Assembly (NCBI RefSeq): GCF_003315485.1 | Contig: NZ_QNSE01000023.1 | Location: 1 to 43,920 of the forward strand | From: Marinomonas rhizomae | Lineage (GTDB): Bacteria; Pseudomonadota; Gammaproteobacteria; Pseudomonadales; Marinomonadaceae | Direction: 5' to 3' | DNA length: 43,920 nt | Shown: positions 34,851 to 43,829 of the stretch, piece after piece | How the letters are laid out: each line of letters begins with the position of its first letter | Numbering within the stretch: the first letter of the stretch is position 1 | Notes under the pieces: model-generated | Told to the model about the DNA's origin: nothing | Database searches by the model: none | Seen by the model: the letters and a program-made list of their open reading frames with translations, nothing else | Translations under genes and position numbers: made by a program

Positions 34851-37379
34851 TCAATATTTAATCTGAAATATTTTCCTTAACTCTTTGATAGTAAATGGTT
34901 TTGAAATAAATAAATCATCGTCTTTTAATTGATGCTTTTGTTTTAATTCGTCTTTGGGCAAACCAGACATCAGTAATATTGGCCCCGTAAAACCAAACAA
35001 GTCAGAATGAAGGCTATGTGCTAACCCAACGCCACTCACAGCACCAGCAAGGTTAACATCTGAAACAATAGCATCAGGGAGAATGGCCTTATCCAACGCC
35101 TTCATGACGGCTTCAGCACAATCAAAAGTTTGTACTATAAAGCCCATTTTTTCTAATTGCTCACGCATCACTCGGCACACTTCTTCATCGTCTTCCACCA
35201 GCCATACCAAGCTGAACTCAGGCAAGAGAATAGAGTCTTGTTTACTTGTTTTCTCTATTACTGCAGAGCTATCGTCTGTTAAAAGGTCAAGTGGTGTCTC
35301 TTGTTGAGGTAAGAACAGGCAGACACGAGTCCATTTACCTTTTTCAGAGGTAACTTTGATTTCACCACCGCTTTGTTTGACAAAGCCATAAATCATACTC
35401 AAGCCCAAACCACTGCCTTTGCCAACAGGCTTAGTGGTAAAGAAAGGCTCAAAGATACGACCAATCACTTCATCATCAATACCTTCACCCGAGTCTTCCA
35501 CACGAATACAAATTGCAGGGATATCACTGTCAGGTAAAGTACATAACTTGGTTGAAAAGGCCAAACGGCCACCATCTGGCATCGCACTGGCGCTGTTCAA
35601 CGATAAATTCAACAGAGAATTTTCTAGCTGGGAAGGGTCAATCAAGCTCATCACATCAGGGCATTGCAAATCGCTTTCGACGACAATATGCGAACCAACA
35701 CTGTATTCAACCAAATCCAACATGCCTTCGATTAGATCATCAATACCAATCGACACAGGAAAAAGCTGCTGACGACGACTAAAGGCCAACAACCTCTGCA
35801 CCAAGTTGCTACTTTTCTCTGACACAACCAAGGCTCGCTCTATGTATCGCGCTTGATCCTCGGTTTGTGGCCGCGAGTCAGATAGCATTTGCAAATTTCC
35901 CATGATAGCCGCCAATAGATTATTAAAATCATGAGCAACACCGCCCGTCAGCTGCCCTAACATTTCCATTTTCTGCGCTTGTCGTAACTGACTTTCCACA
36001 CTTTTACGTTCCGTTAAATCCGTGTATAAGGTTACAAAGCCGCCTTCTGGCATTGGCTTAGAGCGAAATTCAACAATTTTTCCTGAGTCAAAGTGACGCT
36101 CGAAACTTTGAAAGCGTAAATGCCGGGAAACATTCACTTCTTCCATATGAACTTGCTGATTCTCTAAATTGAGGTTTTTATGTTGTCCTTGGTTTATCAG
36201 GCTTTGAACTTCGTCTATGGGCATACCAACACTCAAATCATCATCCGATAAATCAAACAATTTCTGATAACCCGAGTTCCAAGCAATCAAGGTGCCTTTT
36301 GAGGAGAACACACTCAGGCCATCGTTCATGTTATCAAAGATAGTTTCGAGCAAACGTTTTTGCTCCGACAATTCAGCAGTGACTTCCAAGCGTCTTAACG
36401 CATCACGACGAAAAACTTCAAACGTATCTGCTAAGGTGCCGATTTCATCATTGCGGCGTATTCCTGTGTGTTTTGAATCGACTCGACCAAAGGAGAGCTG
36501 TTCCATGTCGTTGGTGACGACGCCTAAATCTTTCGTCATACGTTGGCTATACCAATACAAGCGAGTCAAACCCAACAAGAGAAATACAGAAATGCCGATA
36601 ATCCAATTTTGACCGCGTGCCACAAACGAAGACACTTCTTGTCGCTGACGACTCACTTTCTTTTGTAATCCGCCCACGAAATCGCTAACTTGTTTACTCA
36701 ACTGTTCAGATTTGGCTCGAATCGAAATTAATAGATAGTTCTTACGCTCTTGGATCTGATTCAATCGTCGATGTGCCATTAATAAGTCATCAGCAATACT
36801 CGCGACTTGCTCATTTTGCTCTGATAACTTTAAGCTCTTCAAGATGCTCTCCGGCACCAAACTAGGTGACTCCAATAACTGTAACAACCAGACTAAACCT
36901 TGCTGGCTGCCCACACTGGCAACAGCATCATTAAGCGGCAGCTGACGAATACGAAATTGCTGCGCCAAACTGTCTTCACGCAAATACAGCTCTTCACGCA
37001 CCAAGGCAACAAGCTCTTCAAGCGTAGTTTGTAGGTCATCTAAGCGGTCATCGATGTCTCGCTGAAAGACAGAATCTGCCAAACTATCAGCAACACCACG
37101 AAGTTCAAGAATACGTCGATGGATACGTTCAGATTCAGTTTGTAATTGAAAAGGACGACCAGACCCTGCGGTGTAAGGAGCAATGGCTGCTAACTGAGCC
37201 ACACCTTCGGCTAATGTTAAAGAGGTGCTGATTTCTGGTAAGGTTTCTGACTCAAATTCGGATAAAGAGGCTTCACTGACTCGCATAGATTGCCAACCGA
37301 TACCGACCATAAAAAACGCCACTAAGCTAATCGCTAAAATAGACACAGAAGCTTTTTGCCGAATACTCGTAAAACGCAT
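34851..37379 (-). CDS. Hybrid sensor histidine kinase
   Basis: 842 aa. A membrane helix (about 12-30) and a helical periplasmic sensor region (about 31-257, rich in heptads) are followed by a second helix (258-275), HAMP (about 280-335) and PAS (about 345-455). The phosphoacceptor is His483 (GGVAHDFNNLLAA), followed by an ATPase domain (about 580-690, GKGSGLGLSMIYG) and a receiver domain (about 724-842) with D774. There is no HPt domain. Its architecture resembles TorS without the final HPt. It starts one base after the regulator gene's stop and precedes frcB by 166 bp, so it probably controls frcBCA. The periplasmic part could contact a binding protein. Confidence 0.92.
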   Translation of the reverse strand: MRFTSIRQKASVSILAISLVAFFMVGIGWQSMRVSEASLSEFESETLPEISTSLTLAEGVAQLAAIAPYTAGSGRPFQLQTESERIHRRILELRGVADSLADSVFQRDIDDRLDDLQTTLEELVALVREELYLREDSLAQQFRIRQLPLNDAVASVGSQQGLVWLLQLLESPSLVPESILKSLKLSEQNEQVASIADDLLMAHRRLNQIQERKNYLLISIRAKSEQLSKQVSDFVGGLQKKVSRQRQEVSSFVARGQNWIIGISVFLLLGLTRLYWYSQRMTKDLGVVTNDMEQLSFGRVDSKHTGIRRNDEIGTLADTFEVFRRDALRRLEVTAELSEQKRLLETIFDNMNDGLSVFSSKGTLIAWNSGYQKLFDLSDDDLSVGMPIDEVQSLINQGQHKNLNLENQQVHMEEVNVSRHLRFQSFERHFDSGKIVEFRSKPMPEGGFVTLYTDLTERKSVESQLRQAQKMEMLGQLTGGVAHDFNNLLAAIMGNLQMLSDSRPQTEDQARYIERALVVSEKSSNLVQRLLAFSRRQQLFPVSIGIDDLIEGMLDLVEYSVGSHIVVESDLQCPDVMSLIDPSQLENSLLNLSLNSASAMPDGGRLAFSTKLCTLPDSDIPAICIRVEDSGEGIDDEVIGRIFEPFFTTKPVGKGSGLGLSMIYGFVKQSGGEIKVTSEKGKWTRVCLFLPQQETPLDLLTDDSSAVIEKTSKQDSILLPEFSLVWLVEDDEEVCRVMREQLEKMGFIVQTFDCAEAVMKALDKAILPDAIVSDVNLAGAVSGVGLAHSLHSDLFGFTGPILLMSGLPKDELKQKHQLKDDDLFISKPFTIKELRKIFQIKY

Positions 37380-38114
37380 TTAATTCACCCGCACAGGCCC
37401 TTGGAAAAAATAACCAAGCCCACGTTGAGTTTTAATAAACTCTGGTGTTTTCGGGTTGGCCTCTATTTTCCGTCTGAGTCGAAGAATCAACACATCAACC
37501 GTACGATCAAACACTTCCGTTTCTAAACCTCGACTTTGCTCTATCAACTGTTCGCGAGAAAAAATGCGGTCTGGATGACGAGCCAACACTTCCAGCAGAG
37601 AAAATTCGCCTAACGTTAAGGTTACTAGTTTGCCGCTTGGGTCATGCAACAAGCGTGCAGTTAAATCCAACATCCAATGCCCAAACCTCAGACAATCATG
37701 GTCTTGATTAATACTGCTGGCCGACACCGGTGGTGCTTGATAAGAACGACGTAGTAATGCGTGAATGCGAGCCGTCAGCTCACGCAAGTTAAAGGGCTTC
37801 ATCATGTAATCATCAGCCGCCAACTCTAGTCCCAAAATTCGATCCGTTTCATCGCCCTTCCCTGTAAGCATCATAATGGGCATGGCAAAACGCTCTCGGA
37901 TGTCACGGGCCAAATTCAGGCCATCTTCCTCTTTCAAGTACAAGTCCATTAACACCAGATCCACAGCTTCCGCTTCAAGATGCGCCCACATCTGGCGACC
38001 ATCCTCGGCTTCTCTCACTTGATAGCCTTTCTGTGATAACGCATCACACAACAGCTGACGAATGTCTTGGTCATCATCAACGACCAATAAGGTTTTTTTA
38101 CTTGGCTCTGTCAT
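37380..38114 (-). CDS. OmpR-family response regulator of the frc cluster
   Basis: 244 aa. Receiver domain (about 8-120): D14/D15, phosphoacceptor D57 (VLMDLYLKEEDG), K106 (YMMKPFNLRELTAR). Winged-helix domain (about 145-240): LTLGEFSLLEVLARHPDRIF then SREQLIEQSRG, and FDRTVDVLILRLRRKIE. It is similar to TorR/OmpR types. It is immediately followed by the hybrid kinase gene, and divergent from the ferredoxin gene across 111 bp. The start ATG has no strong ribosome site. Confidence 0.93.
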   Translation of the reverse strand: MTEPSKKTLLVVDDDQDIRQLLCDALSQKGYQVREAEDGRQMWAHLEAEAVDLVLMDLYLKEEDGLNLARDIRERFAMPIMMLTGKGDETDRILGLELAADDYMMKPFNLRELTARIHALLRRSYQAPPVSASSINQDHDCLRFGHWMLDLTARLLHDPSGKLVTLTLGEFSLLEVLARHPDRIFSREQLIEQSRGLETEVFDRTVDVLILRLRRKIEANPKTPEFIKTQRGLGYFFQGPVRVN

Positions 38115-38225
38115 TGTATTGGTTAGGATCCGTTGTCATTATGATTCGGGGCACAATCGCCTTGCGACACCGCCGTATTTTTATCATGTTAAAGTTAATA
38201 GAAGATTAACAGAAGGAAAAGCATC

Positions 38226-38561
38226 TTGCCCCAGATGAAACGCATCCAGCTCCGCTTTTTACACCCGCCTCGCTGGGTGGAGTGTGGATCAGACGATACT
38301 GTCCTCGCTACCTTATTGGCTCAGCATGTGCCCATTAAACACGCCTGCGACAATGGCGTCTGCGGAGTCTGCCTCACAAAATTGTTAGCGGGTGAGATTC
38401 TCTACGGTACAAAAACACCACGAGGCCTCACCGCCAAAGAACAAGCCGAAGGCTACTTTTTGCCTTGTATCGCAACGTGTAAAAGCGATATCGCCATCGA
38501 CAAACCTAAAGTGAGACTGCGCCAACAGCCCAAAAACGTTATCATAAGCACAGCAAATTAA
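38226..38561 (+). CDS. Plant-type [2Fe-2S] ferredoxin
   Basis: 111 aa. The iron-sulfur motif C-X4-C-X2-C is seen in ACDNGVCGVCLTKL, with the fourth Cys in FLPCIATC, as in 2Fe-2S ferredoxins and oxygenase reductase domains. It is a small electron carrier; its partner is unknown. A TTG at 38226 is the likely start: AAGGA lies eight bases upstream, whereas the ATG at 38235 would be 17 bases away. Its stop overlaps the hrpB ATG (TAATG), so the two genes are translationally coupled, an odd pairing of a redox carrier with an RNA helicase. Confidence 0.88.
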   Translation: MPQMKRIQLRFLHPPRWVECGSDDTVLATLLAQHVPIKHACDNGVCGVCLTKLLAGEILYGTKTPRGLTAKEQAEGYFLPCIATCKSDIAIDKPKVRLRQQPKNVIISTAN

Positions 38562-41104
38562 TGAGCCGTCTTATGTCCAGCGAACTGCCAATTTACCAAC
38601 TGATTCCTCAGCTAAAACATCAACTATTGCATCACCACCAAGCCATTTTGGAAGCAGCCCCTGGCGCAGGCAAAACCAGCGTGGTGCCATTGGCGTTGAT
38701 GGATCAGGTCTGGAATCAAGGACGTAAAATAGTCATGTTGGAACCTCGCCGTTTGGCGGCGAAAGCGGCCGCCAAACGATTAGCAGACACCTTAAAAGAG
38801 CCTGTGGGGGAACGCATAGGTTATCGCATTCGCCACGACACCAAAGAAAGCAAGCACACCCAAGTCTTAGTGGTCACCGAAGGCGTGCTTACTCGAATGC
38901 TGCAAGACGACCCTTCTTTGAGTGATATTTCACTTGTTATTTTTGATGAATTTCACGAACGCAACCTTCACTCCGACCTAGCCTTTGCCTTATGTTTACA
39001 GGCACGCGAACTGTATCGCGATGAAGATCCGTTAAAGCTGCTGGTCATGTCAGCCACTCTCGACACGACATTATTAGAACAACGCCTTAACTGTACCAGT
39101 CTGACCAGTACCGGTCGCAGCTTTCCCGTCAGAGCGCATTACGCCAATAAAACCCTGAAAACCGTCGAGGTCATGGACGAAGTGGCCCGTTTAACCTTGA
39201 CCGCTTACCAAGCAGAAAGCGGTAACATTCTTGTCTTCTTACCGGGTCAAAAAGAAATTCGACAACTCCATAAACAGCTTCAGGCACGACTCAGTGAGCA
39301 ACCACATTTAAGTATTCTGCCCTTGTACGGTGACCTTAGCTTGGAACAACAAGAAAAGGTCATCCAAGCCACTGTGCCGCCTGAACGTAAAATAGTGCTG
39401 GCCACGGCCATTGCACAAACCAGCTTAACCATTGAAGGGATCGGTGTGGTGGTCGACAGTGGTCTGAGCCGTGAAGCCAGATTTGATGCCAATACCGCCA
39501 CCACGCGGTTGCACACTCGTCGCGCGACACAAGCCGAAACCATTCAGCGCATGGGACGCGCCGGTCGAACTCAAGCGGGCGTTTGTTATCGTTGGTGGAG
39601 TGAAGAGCAACAGCACCGCTTAGCACCACAAGCCCAACCTCAAATCGAATGTGTCGACCTCAGTGCGGTGACGCTTAATCTGGCTCAATGGGGCGTACAA
39701 GAGCGCTTAGAGCTGGATTGGATCACGCCACCACCCGAAAGCCATTTTCAACAATCCATTGATCTATTGCGCCATTTAAATGCCATCGAAGCGACGAACC
39801 TAACGTTGACGCCTCATGGCGAACAAATGAGCAAGCTGAACTTAGAGCCAAGGCTGGCGCAAATTCTCTTGTTGGGTAAACAATGGGGACAGACCGAGCT
39901 GGCCTGCCAAGCCTGTGCCATATTGTCAGAAGGCGATCCTTTCTCTCAACAGGATAGTGACTTTTCCATGCGCTTAGAATGGCTAACCAACGCAAGCTCT
40001 CTATCCGCTCAAAAATCAAAACATTTTTATCAGCAATCGCTAAAACAATGGCAACGTCGCAGCCAAACACTCAAGCTAACAAAGCATCAAATTGACCTTG
40101 AACAAAGTGTTGTATTGGGAACATTATTGGCAGGCGCGTATGCTGATCGAATTGCTCAACGCTTACCGTCACAAGGTAAAAATGACTCCCATAGCACGCG
40201 TTTTAAATTGGCAAATGGTCGCATTGCGACGTTGGACAATCGCGACTCAAATGCTCAAGTAGACTACCTTCTGGCGTTGGATATTGGCGGTCATCAGGGT
40301 CAACAAGAAGATCGTATTTTTCTGGCTCAGGCTTTGGATATGTCGGCTTTATCACAAGCCTTGCCGCACCTTTTGAAAACTCGTTCGCATCTGGCCTGGT
40401 CCAAATCGGAGGCGCGCCTGATCAGTGAACAACAAACTTGGATAGGTAAACTCTGCCTCCATCGTAAAAAGTCCGCTCAGCTCGACCCTCAACAAATCAC
40501 CGATGCTATGCTCCAGCACATTCGCCAGACGGGGCTCGACATCTTGCCTTGGCAAGACGACAGTTCGCAGCTGATAGCACGCATTCAATTTGCCGCCCAT
40601 CATGACTCTCAGGACTGGCCAGACATGACAGAACAAGGCTTGCTCGATAGGCTAGCGGAATGGTTAGGCCCTTATCTGGCCAACATCACAACACAAGGCG
40701 CATTGAACAAGTTACCGCTTAAACAGATTTTGCTGGACAGCTTGTCATGGGAGCAGCAACGTAGATTGAATGAATACGTACCGGATCGCTTAGCCGTTGC
40801 CTCAGGGAACCAACATAAGATTGACTACCGCCAGCAACCGCCAAAGCTCAGTGTTAAATTACAGGAAGTGTTTGGCATGACACAAACGCCCAGTGTGTTA
40901 GGACAAAGTTTAACCCTAGAATTACTGTCTCCGAACCAACGTCCATTAGCGGTCACCCATGATCTGCCCTTCTTTTGGCGAGAAGCTTACCCTGAAGTGA
41001 AAAAGGAAATGCGCGGACGTTATCCAAAACACCCTTGGCCCGATGATCCAATCACTGCTCAAGCCACGGCTAAAACCAATCGAGCCTTACGAGCGTCTCA
41101 ATAA
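38561..41104 (+). CDS. hrpB: ATP-dependent helicase HrpB
   Basis: 847 aa, DEAH/RHA-type helicase. It has Walker A GAGKTS (35-40), the DEFH box (129-132, VIFDEFHERNLHSDL), SATLDT (motif III), and QRMGRAGRTQAGVCYRWW (motif VI). These are followed by the HA2-like and HrpB C-terminal domains, with the family ending KKEMRGRYPKHPWPDDP and then ATAKTNRALR. It acts on RNA; its precise bacterial role is unclear. The start overlaps the ferredoxin stop. The 3' end overlaps the convergent phosphotransferase gene by 18 bp. Confidence 0.96.
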   Translation: MSRLMSSELPIYQLIPQLKHQLLHHHQAILEAAPGAGKTSVVPLALMDQVWNQGRKIVMLEPRRLAAKAAAKRLADTLKEPVGERIGYRIRHDTKESKHTQVLVVTEGVLTRMLQDDPSLSDISLVIFDEFHERNLHSDLAFALCLQARELYRDEDPLKLLVMSATLDTTLLEQRLNCTSLTSTGRSFPVRAHYANKTLKTVEVMDEVARLTLTAYQAESGNILVFLPGQKEIRQLHKQLQARLSEQPHLSILPLYGDLSLEQQEKVIQATVPPERKIVLATAIAQTSLTIEGIGVVVDSGLSREARFDANTATTRLHTRRATQAETIQRMGRAGRTQAGVCYRWWSEEQQHRLAPQAQPQIECVDLSAVTLNLAQWGVQERLELDWITPPPESHFQQSIDLLRHLNAIEATNLTLTPHGEQMSKLNLEPRLAQILLLGKQWGQTELACQACAILSEGDPFSQQDSDFSMRLEWLTNASSLSAQKSKHFYQQSLKQWQRRSQTLKLTKHQIDLEQSVVLGTLLAGAYADRIAQRLPSQGKNDSHSTRFKLANGRIATLDNRDSNAQVDYLLALDIGGHQGQQEDRIFLAQALDMSALSQALPHLLKTRSHLAWSKSEARLISEQQTWIGKLCLHRKKSAQLDPQQITDAMLQHIRQTGLDILPWQDDSSQLIARIQFAAHHDSQDWPDMTEQGLLDRLAEWLGPYLANITTQGALNKLPLKQILLDSLSWEQQRRLNEYVPDRLAVASGNQHKIDYRQQPPKLSVKLQEVFGMTQTPSVLGQSLTLELLSPNQRPLAVTHDLPFFWREAYPEVKKEMRGRYPKHPWPDDPITAQATAKTNRALRASQ

Positions 41105-42079
41105 CGCCAAAGCCCGCGCTGAGACCATTTGGCTGAAAGCCGTATTTTTCGCGTGAGTTGGGCTCCAGCCTAAGATAAAGCGATGAAAATCGGCCCAAGC
41201 CATATCAAATAATGAACGCCATTCCATACAAACTTCGGAAGCCAAATCGGCCGATTCGCCTTGCGCCACTAAACAACGAGCGAGCTCTGCGTAGTAATAC
41301 TCTAATAAATAGGAAAGATGATTCGCTAAGCTGGCTTCATCCAGACAACTACCCAGAAAATACGCCACATCTTGTACCCCAACACCTTTGCCTATGTACT
41401 GAAAATCAACCGCGGCGACTTGATCGCACAATTCAGAAAAACAAAAATTAGCGACCTTAGCATCACCATGCAACAAGGTCTGAAAACGCGCCTGTGATAA
41501 GGTCTGATCAATATGACTTGCTGAATCCTTCAACTCACTCTCTTCCATGGCCTGCCATTCGTCAGGACGAGTCGCCAAATGCCAATACGTCCCACGAGGC
41601 CACAGCCTATATTCAGATGTGGATTGGACTCCAATAAAACGACTATGGAAATTCGCCAGCCAATCCAATATAGGCAAACAGCTGTCCCACTCTAAACGTG
41701 TGTGGCGGCTAGGAAAGCCTGCTTCATCCATGTCCTCAAGCAAAAGGTAAATCAAGTCTTCCGTTTGGTGCACAGCATAACAATGAGGGGTTCTCGCCAC
41801 CTCTTTTACTTGAGAACGCCAATGAGCATACCAATGAGCTTCAACACGGTAGGATTCTAACTTTCGCTGATGAGATAATTCTGACTGCCAGCCACGTGGA
41901 TGAGCCATGACTTGATCTAGACGAATCGACTTCAAGATAACAGATGAGTATGACTGATCTCGAGTAGTAACCTGATAACGAACAATCTCGCCATATCCAC
42001 TCCATAAGGCTTGAATCTGCTCGACTCGTTGTACGGAAGTCGCTGCTAACGTCCGCTTAATAAAAATCTCTGGCGACAT
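41087..42079 (-). CDS. APH/ecdysteroid-kinase-like phosphotransferase
   Basis: 330 aa, protein-kinase-like fold of the aminoglycoside phosphotransferase superfamily. It has the catalytic loop LLHGDAKVANF with D206 and N211, and the metal-binding DFQYIGKGVGVQDVAYFLG with D225. An N-lobe (SYSSVILKSI, LLLEDMDEAGFP) is present. The DFQ and GVQDVAYFL pattern is closer to ecdysteroid-kinase/choline-kinase-like members than to antibiotic-resistance enzymes. Substrate unknown. Converges on and overlaps hrpB by 18 bp, so no terminator separates them. Confidence 0.85.
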   Translation of the reverse strand: MSPEIFIKRTLAATSVQRVEQIQALWSGYGEIVRYQVTTRDQSYSSVILKSIRLDQVMAHPRGWQSELSHQRKLESYRVEAHWYAHWRSQVKEVARTPHCYAVHQTEDLIYLLLEDMDEAGFPSRHTRLEWDSCLPILDWLANFHSRFIGVQSTSEYRLWPRGTYWHLATRPDEWQAMEESELKDSASHIDQTLSQARFQTLLHGDAKVANFCFSELCDQVAAVDFQYIGKGVGVQDVAYFLGSCLDEASLANHLSYLLEYYYAELARCLVAQGESADLASEVCMEWRSLFDMAWADFHRFILGWSPTHAKNTAFSQMVSARALALLRRS

Positions 42080-42161
42080 GATTTTCTCAGCCTCAATACT
42101 AAGCGGCCATTGTAGCGGAATAGTATCGATTACCTAAAACAAAAACGATATCAACAGGAAG

Positions 42162-42191
42162 GCATAATGACGTAATCAATCGTCATTATGC
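42162..42191. terminator. Perfect inverted repeat downstream of the GNAT gene
   Basis: Arms GCATAATGACG and CGTCATTATGC (11 bp) around an eight-base loop, 30 bases beyond the GNAT stop. The stem is strong, but no T-run follows on either strand, so it may be a transcript 3'-end or stability structure. Confidence 0.45.
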
Positions 42192-42221
42192 ATCGGAATC
42201 GAATTAGAATCTGAATGCAAT

Positions 42222-42716
42222 TTATACAACGGATATTTCATAAATTTCATCATGATGCACTTCAGACTCCATTGTAAATTCATCTGTCCCAATTAGCTTA
42301 AAGCCTTGCTTCTTGTAAAATGCTTTTGCACGATTATTACCCGAAAAAACGAACAGCTGAAGGTGACTATAGCCAGTTTCTTGAACGTAATTAAACACTG
42401 AACTATAAAGATTATAGGCTATTCCTTGCCCTTGATAATCAGGCATTACATAAAGCTTTGAGAGAATAGCAATATCTTTGGAGCCGTGCTCCAAAACAGC
42501 TAAGCCGATTGCCTTTTTCCCTGAAAGAGCTACCCAAACTTTATCCTTTTCTGAATTTAAAATTTGCTCAAAACATTTTGCATTCAAGTGCTTTGAAATG
42601 TACAAATCTTGCAAGTCATGGTTAGAATTCTCTGGGCAAGCCAAATGAAAAGTCGTTCTCATAATCTCAGCAAGATTATCAAGGTGTGAATGCTCTGCAA
42701 ACATTATATTAATCAT
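42222..42716 (-). CDS. GNAT-family N-acetyltransferase
   Basis: 164 aa. The acetyl-CoA-binding motif A is YVMPDYQGQGIAYNLYSSV, preceded by the strand AILSKLYV and followed by GYSHLQLFVFSGNNRAKAFY and GFKLIGTDEF (motif B). Substrate unknown. It ends in a charged tail (ESEVHHDEIYEISVV). The gene is more A/T-rich than its neighbours, and flanked by non-coding DNA and an inverted repeat, which may indicate acquisition. Confidence 0.88.
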   Translation of the reverse strand: MINIMFAEHSHLDNLAEIMRTTFHLACPENSNHDLQDLYISKHLNAKCFEQILNSEKDKVWVALSGKKAIGLAVLEHGSKDIAILSKLYVMPDYQGQGIAYNLYSSVFNYVQETGYSHLQLFVFSGNNRAKAFYKKQGFKLIGTDEFTMESEVHHDEIYEISVV

Positions 42717-43077
42717 ACTACTCCATTAAATTGCATAACTATTAAGCGGTTATACCGTGTCAAAACCATGACTCTTATAAAGAATGTTTCTAAGATTTAG
42801 GATGAATCTACGTTTATTTTTATAACACTTTTTACTCGAATCTTGGGCATTAGGCAATACTCGACTCTCAGACCTCTCAACCTGACCCATTTTCCACCTT
42901 CTCTTTTCATTTATCACTCTGTCGTTTGGCTCTCTTCAAGGATCACTTTTTTATGGTATTCGATACATAACTATACTCGCGGATACGCATAAAACCCTTG
43001 GGTAGACATGCAGAAGAAAACGCCTAATCTTATGATATTACGCCACTTACTTAGAGCTTGAGCCCTAGGTTCAAAAT
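42717..43077. other. Non-coding stretch, nothing recognised
   Basis: 361 bases with frequent stops in all frames, and no strong hairpin or repeat. It contains the upstream region of the GNAT gene and the left boundary of a transposase scrap. Confidence 0.6.
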
Positions 43078-43263
43078 ATGATGTACGCAAAAAACTGGAT
43101 TGGGCGACTCAACAAATCGTTCAGACGCATTCTAAAAATTCGAAATTCTATGCCTAACGTAGACTCTGTTTTGACTCTATTGAGTAAAGTAGCGATTGAC
43201 ATGAACAGTCCGACTTATCAATATCCAGCGAGTCGTTTTTTAAAAAGTCACCTGTTTTATTAA
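43078..43263 (+). pseudogene. Transposase C-terminal remnant (IS256/mutator-like)
   Basis: 61 codons encoding KNWIGRLNKSFRRILKIRNS then MPNVDSVLTLLSKVAIDM. The pattern I..LNKSFRR.LK.R...PN.DSVL.LL resembles the segment near the C-terminus of IS256-family transposases (TTNAIESLN...R...K.R...FP...). No catalytic DDE region, upstream transposase sequence or ribosome site is present, so this is a dead fragment if the assignment is right. Confidence 0.45.
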
Positions 43264-43388
43264 CGGGTCAGAGAACATGTTTTAATGGAATAAGACACAC
43301 TTTATCGGACTGTACCGTACCCGGTACCTCCCTAAAAGGGATGATTGGTAATGAAGTGCTTTGTCTACAAACGAAAAAGTACAGACGT

Positions 43389-43424
43389 AAAAAAGCCCTG
43401 ACAGGATAACCTATCAGGGCCTTC
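43389..43424 (-). terminator. rrn terminator 4 (distal)
   Basis: On the minus strand GGCCCTGATAGGTTATCCTG then TCAGGGCTTTTTT: a stem-loop with a T-run, different in sequence from the three proximal terminators. It is the last of four in tandem downstream of the 5S gene. Confidence 0.85.
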
Positions 43425-43516
43425 TTAATATAAAGCTTGATAACAGCGACATTCTCACATGCGTGTCTTTGATAAAGAGCCCCACACGTGGGAAGCGTTG
43501 TTACCTCTCTCAAACG

Positions 43517-43550
43517 AAAAAACCCCACCCTACTCAGTAGGATGGGATTT
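43517..43550 (-). terminator. rrn terminator 3
   Basis: On the minus strand, stem CCCATCCTACTGAGTAGGGT then GGGG with a following TTTTTT. It is the same hairpin as terminator 1 with one base changed in the outer arm, which leaves a mismatch. Confidence 0.85.
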
Positions 43551-43644
43551 CTCTTAATGTAAAGCTTGATAACAACGTCACTCTCACATGCGTGTCTTTG
43601 ATAAAGAGCCCCACACGTGGGAAGGATTGTTAGCTCTCTTAAAC

Positions 43645-43679
43645 GAAAAAACCCCACATGACATTGTCATGTGGGGTTT
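43645..43679 (-). terminator. rrn terminator 2
   Basis: On the minus strand AACCCCACATGACA, TG, TCATGTGGGGTTTTTT: a stem of more than ten perfect pairs. The stem sequence differs entirely from terminators 1 and 3, although the flanks are the same, showing compensatory replacement of the hairpin. Confidence 0.9.
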
Positions 43680-43782
43680 CTCTTAATGTAAAGCTTGATA
43701 ACAGCGTCACTCTCACATGCGTGTCTTTGATAAAGAGCCCCACACGTGGGAAGCGTTGTTACTTCGTTACTTCTCTTAAACG

Positions 43783-43816
43783 AAAAAACCCCACCCTACT
43801 CAGTAGGATGGGGTTT
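43783..43816 (-). terminator. rrn terminator 1 (proximal to 5S)
   Basis: On the minus strand AACCCCATCCTACTGAGTAG then GGTGGGGTTTTTT, starting 14 bases beyond the 5S 3' end. Confidence 0.92.
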
Positions 43817-43829
43817 CTCTTAATATAAA

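Noticed and set aside
43268..43657. 129-aa minus-strand open frame with internal protein repeats
   Set aside because: It lies wholly inside the rrn terminator/5S-remnant array; its repeats are those of the DNA array, and it has no ribosome site.
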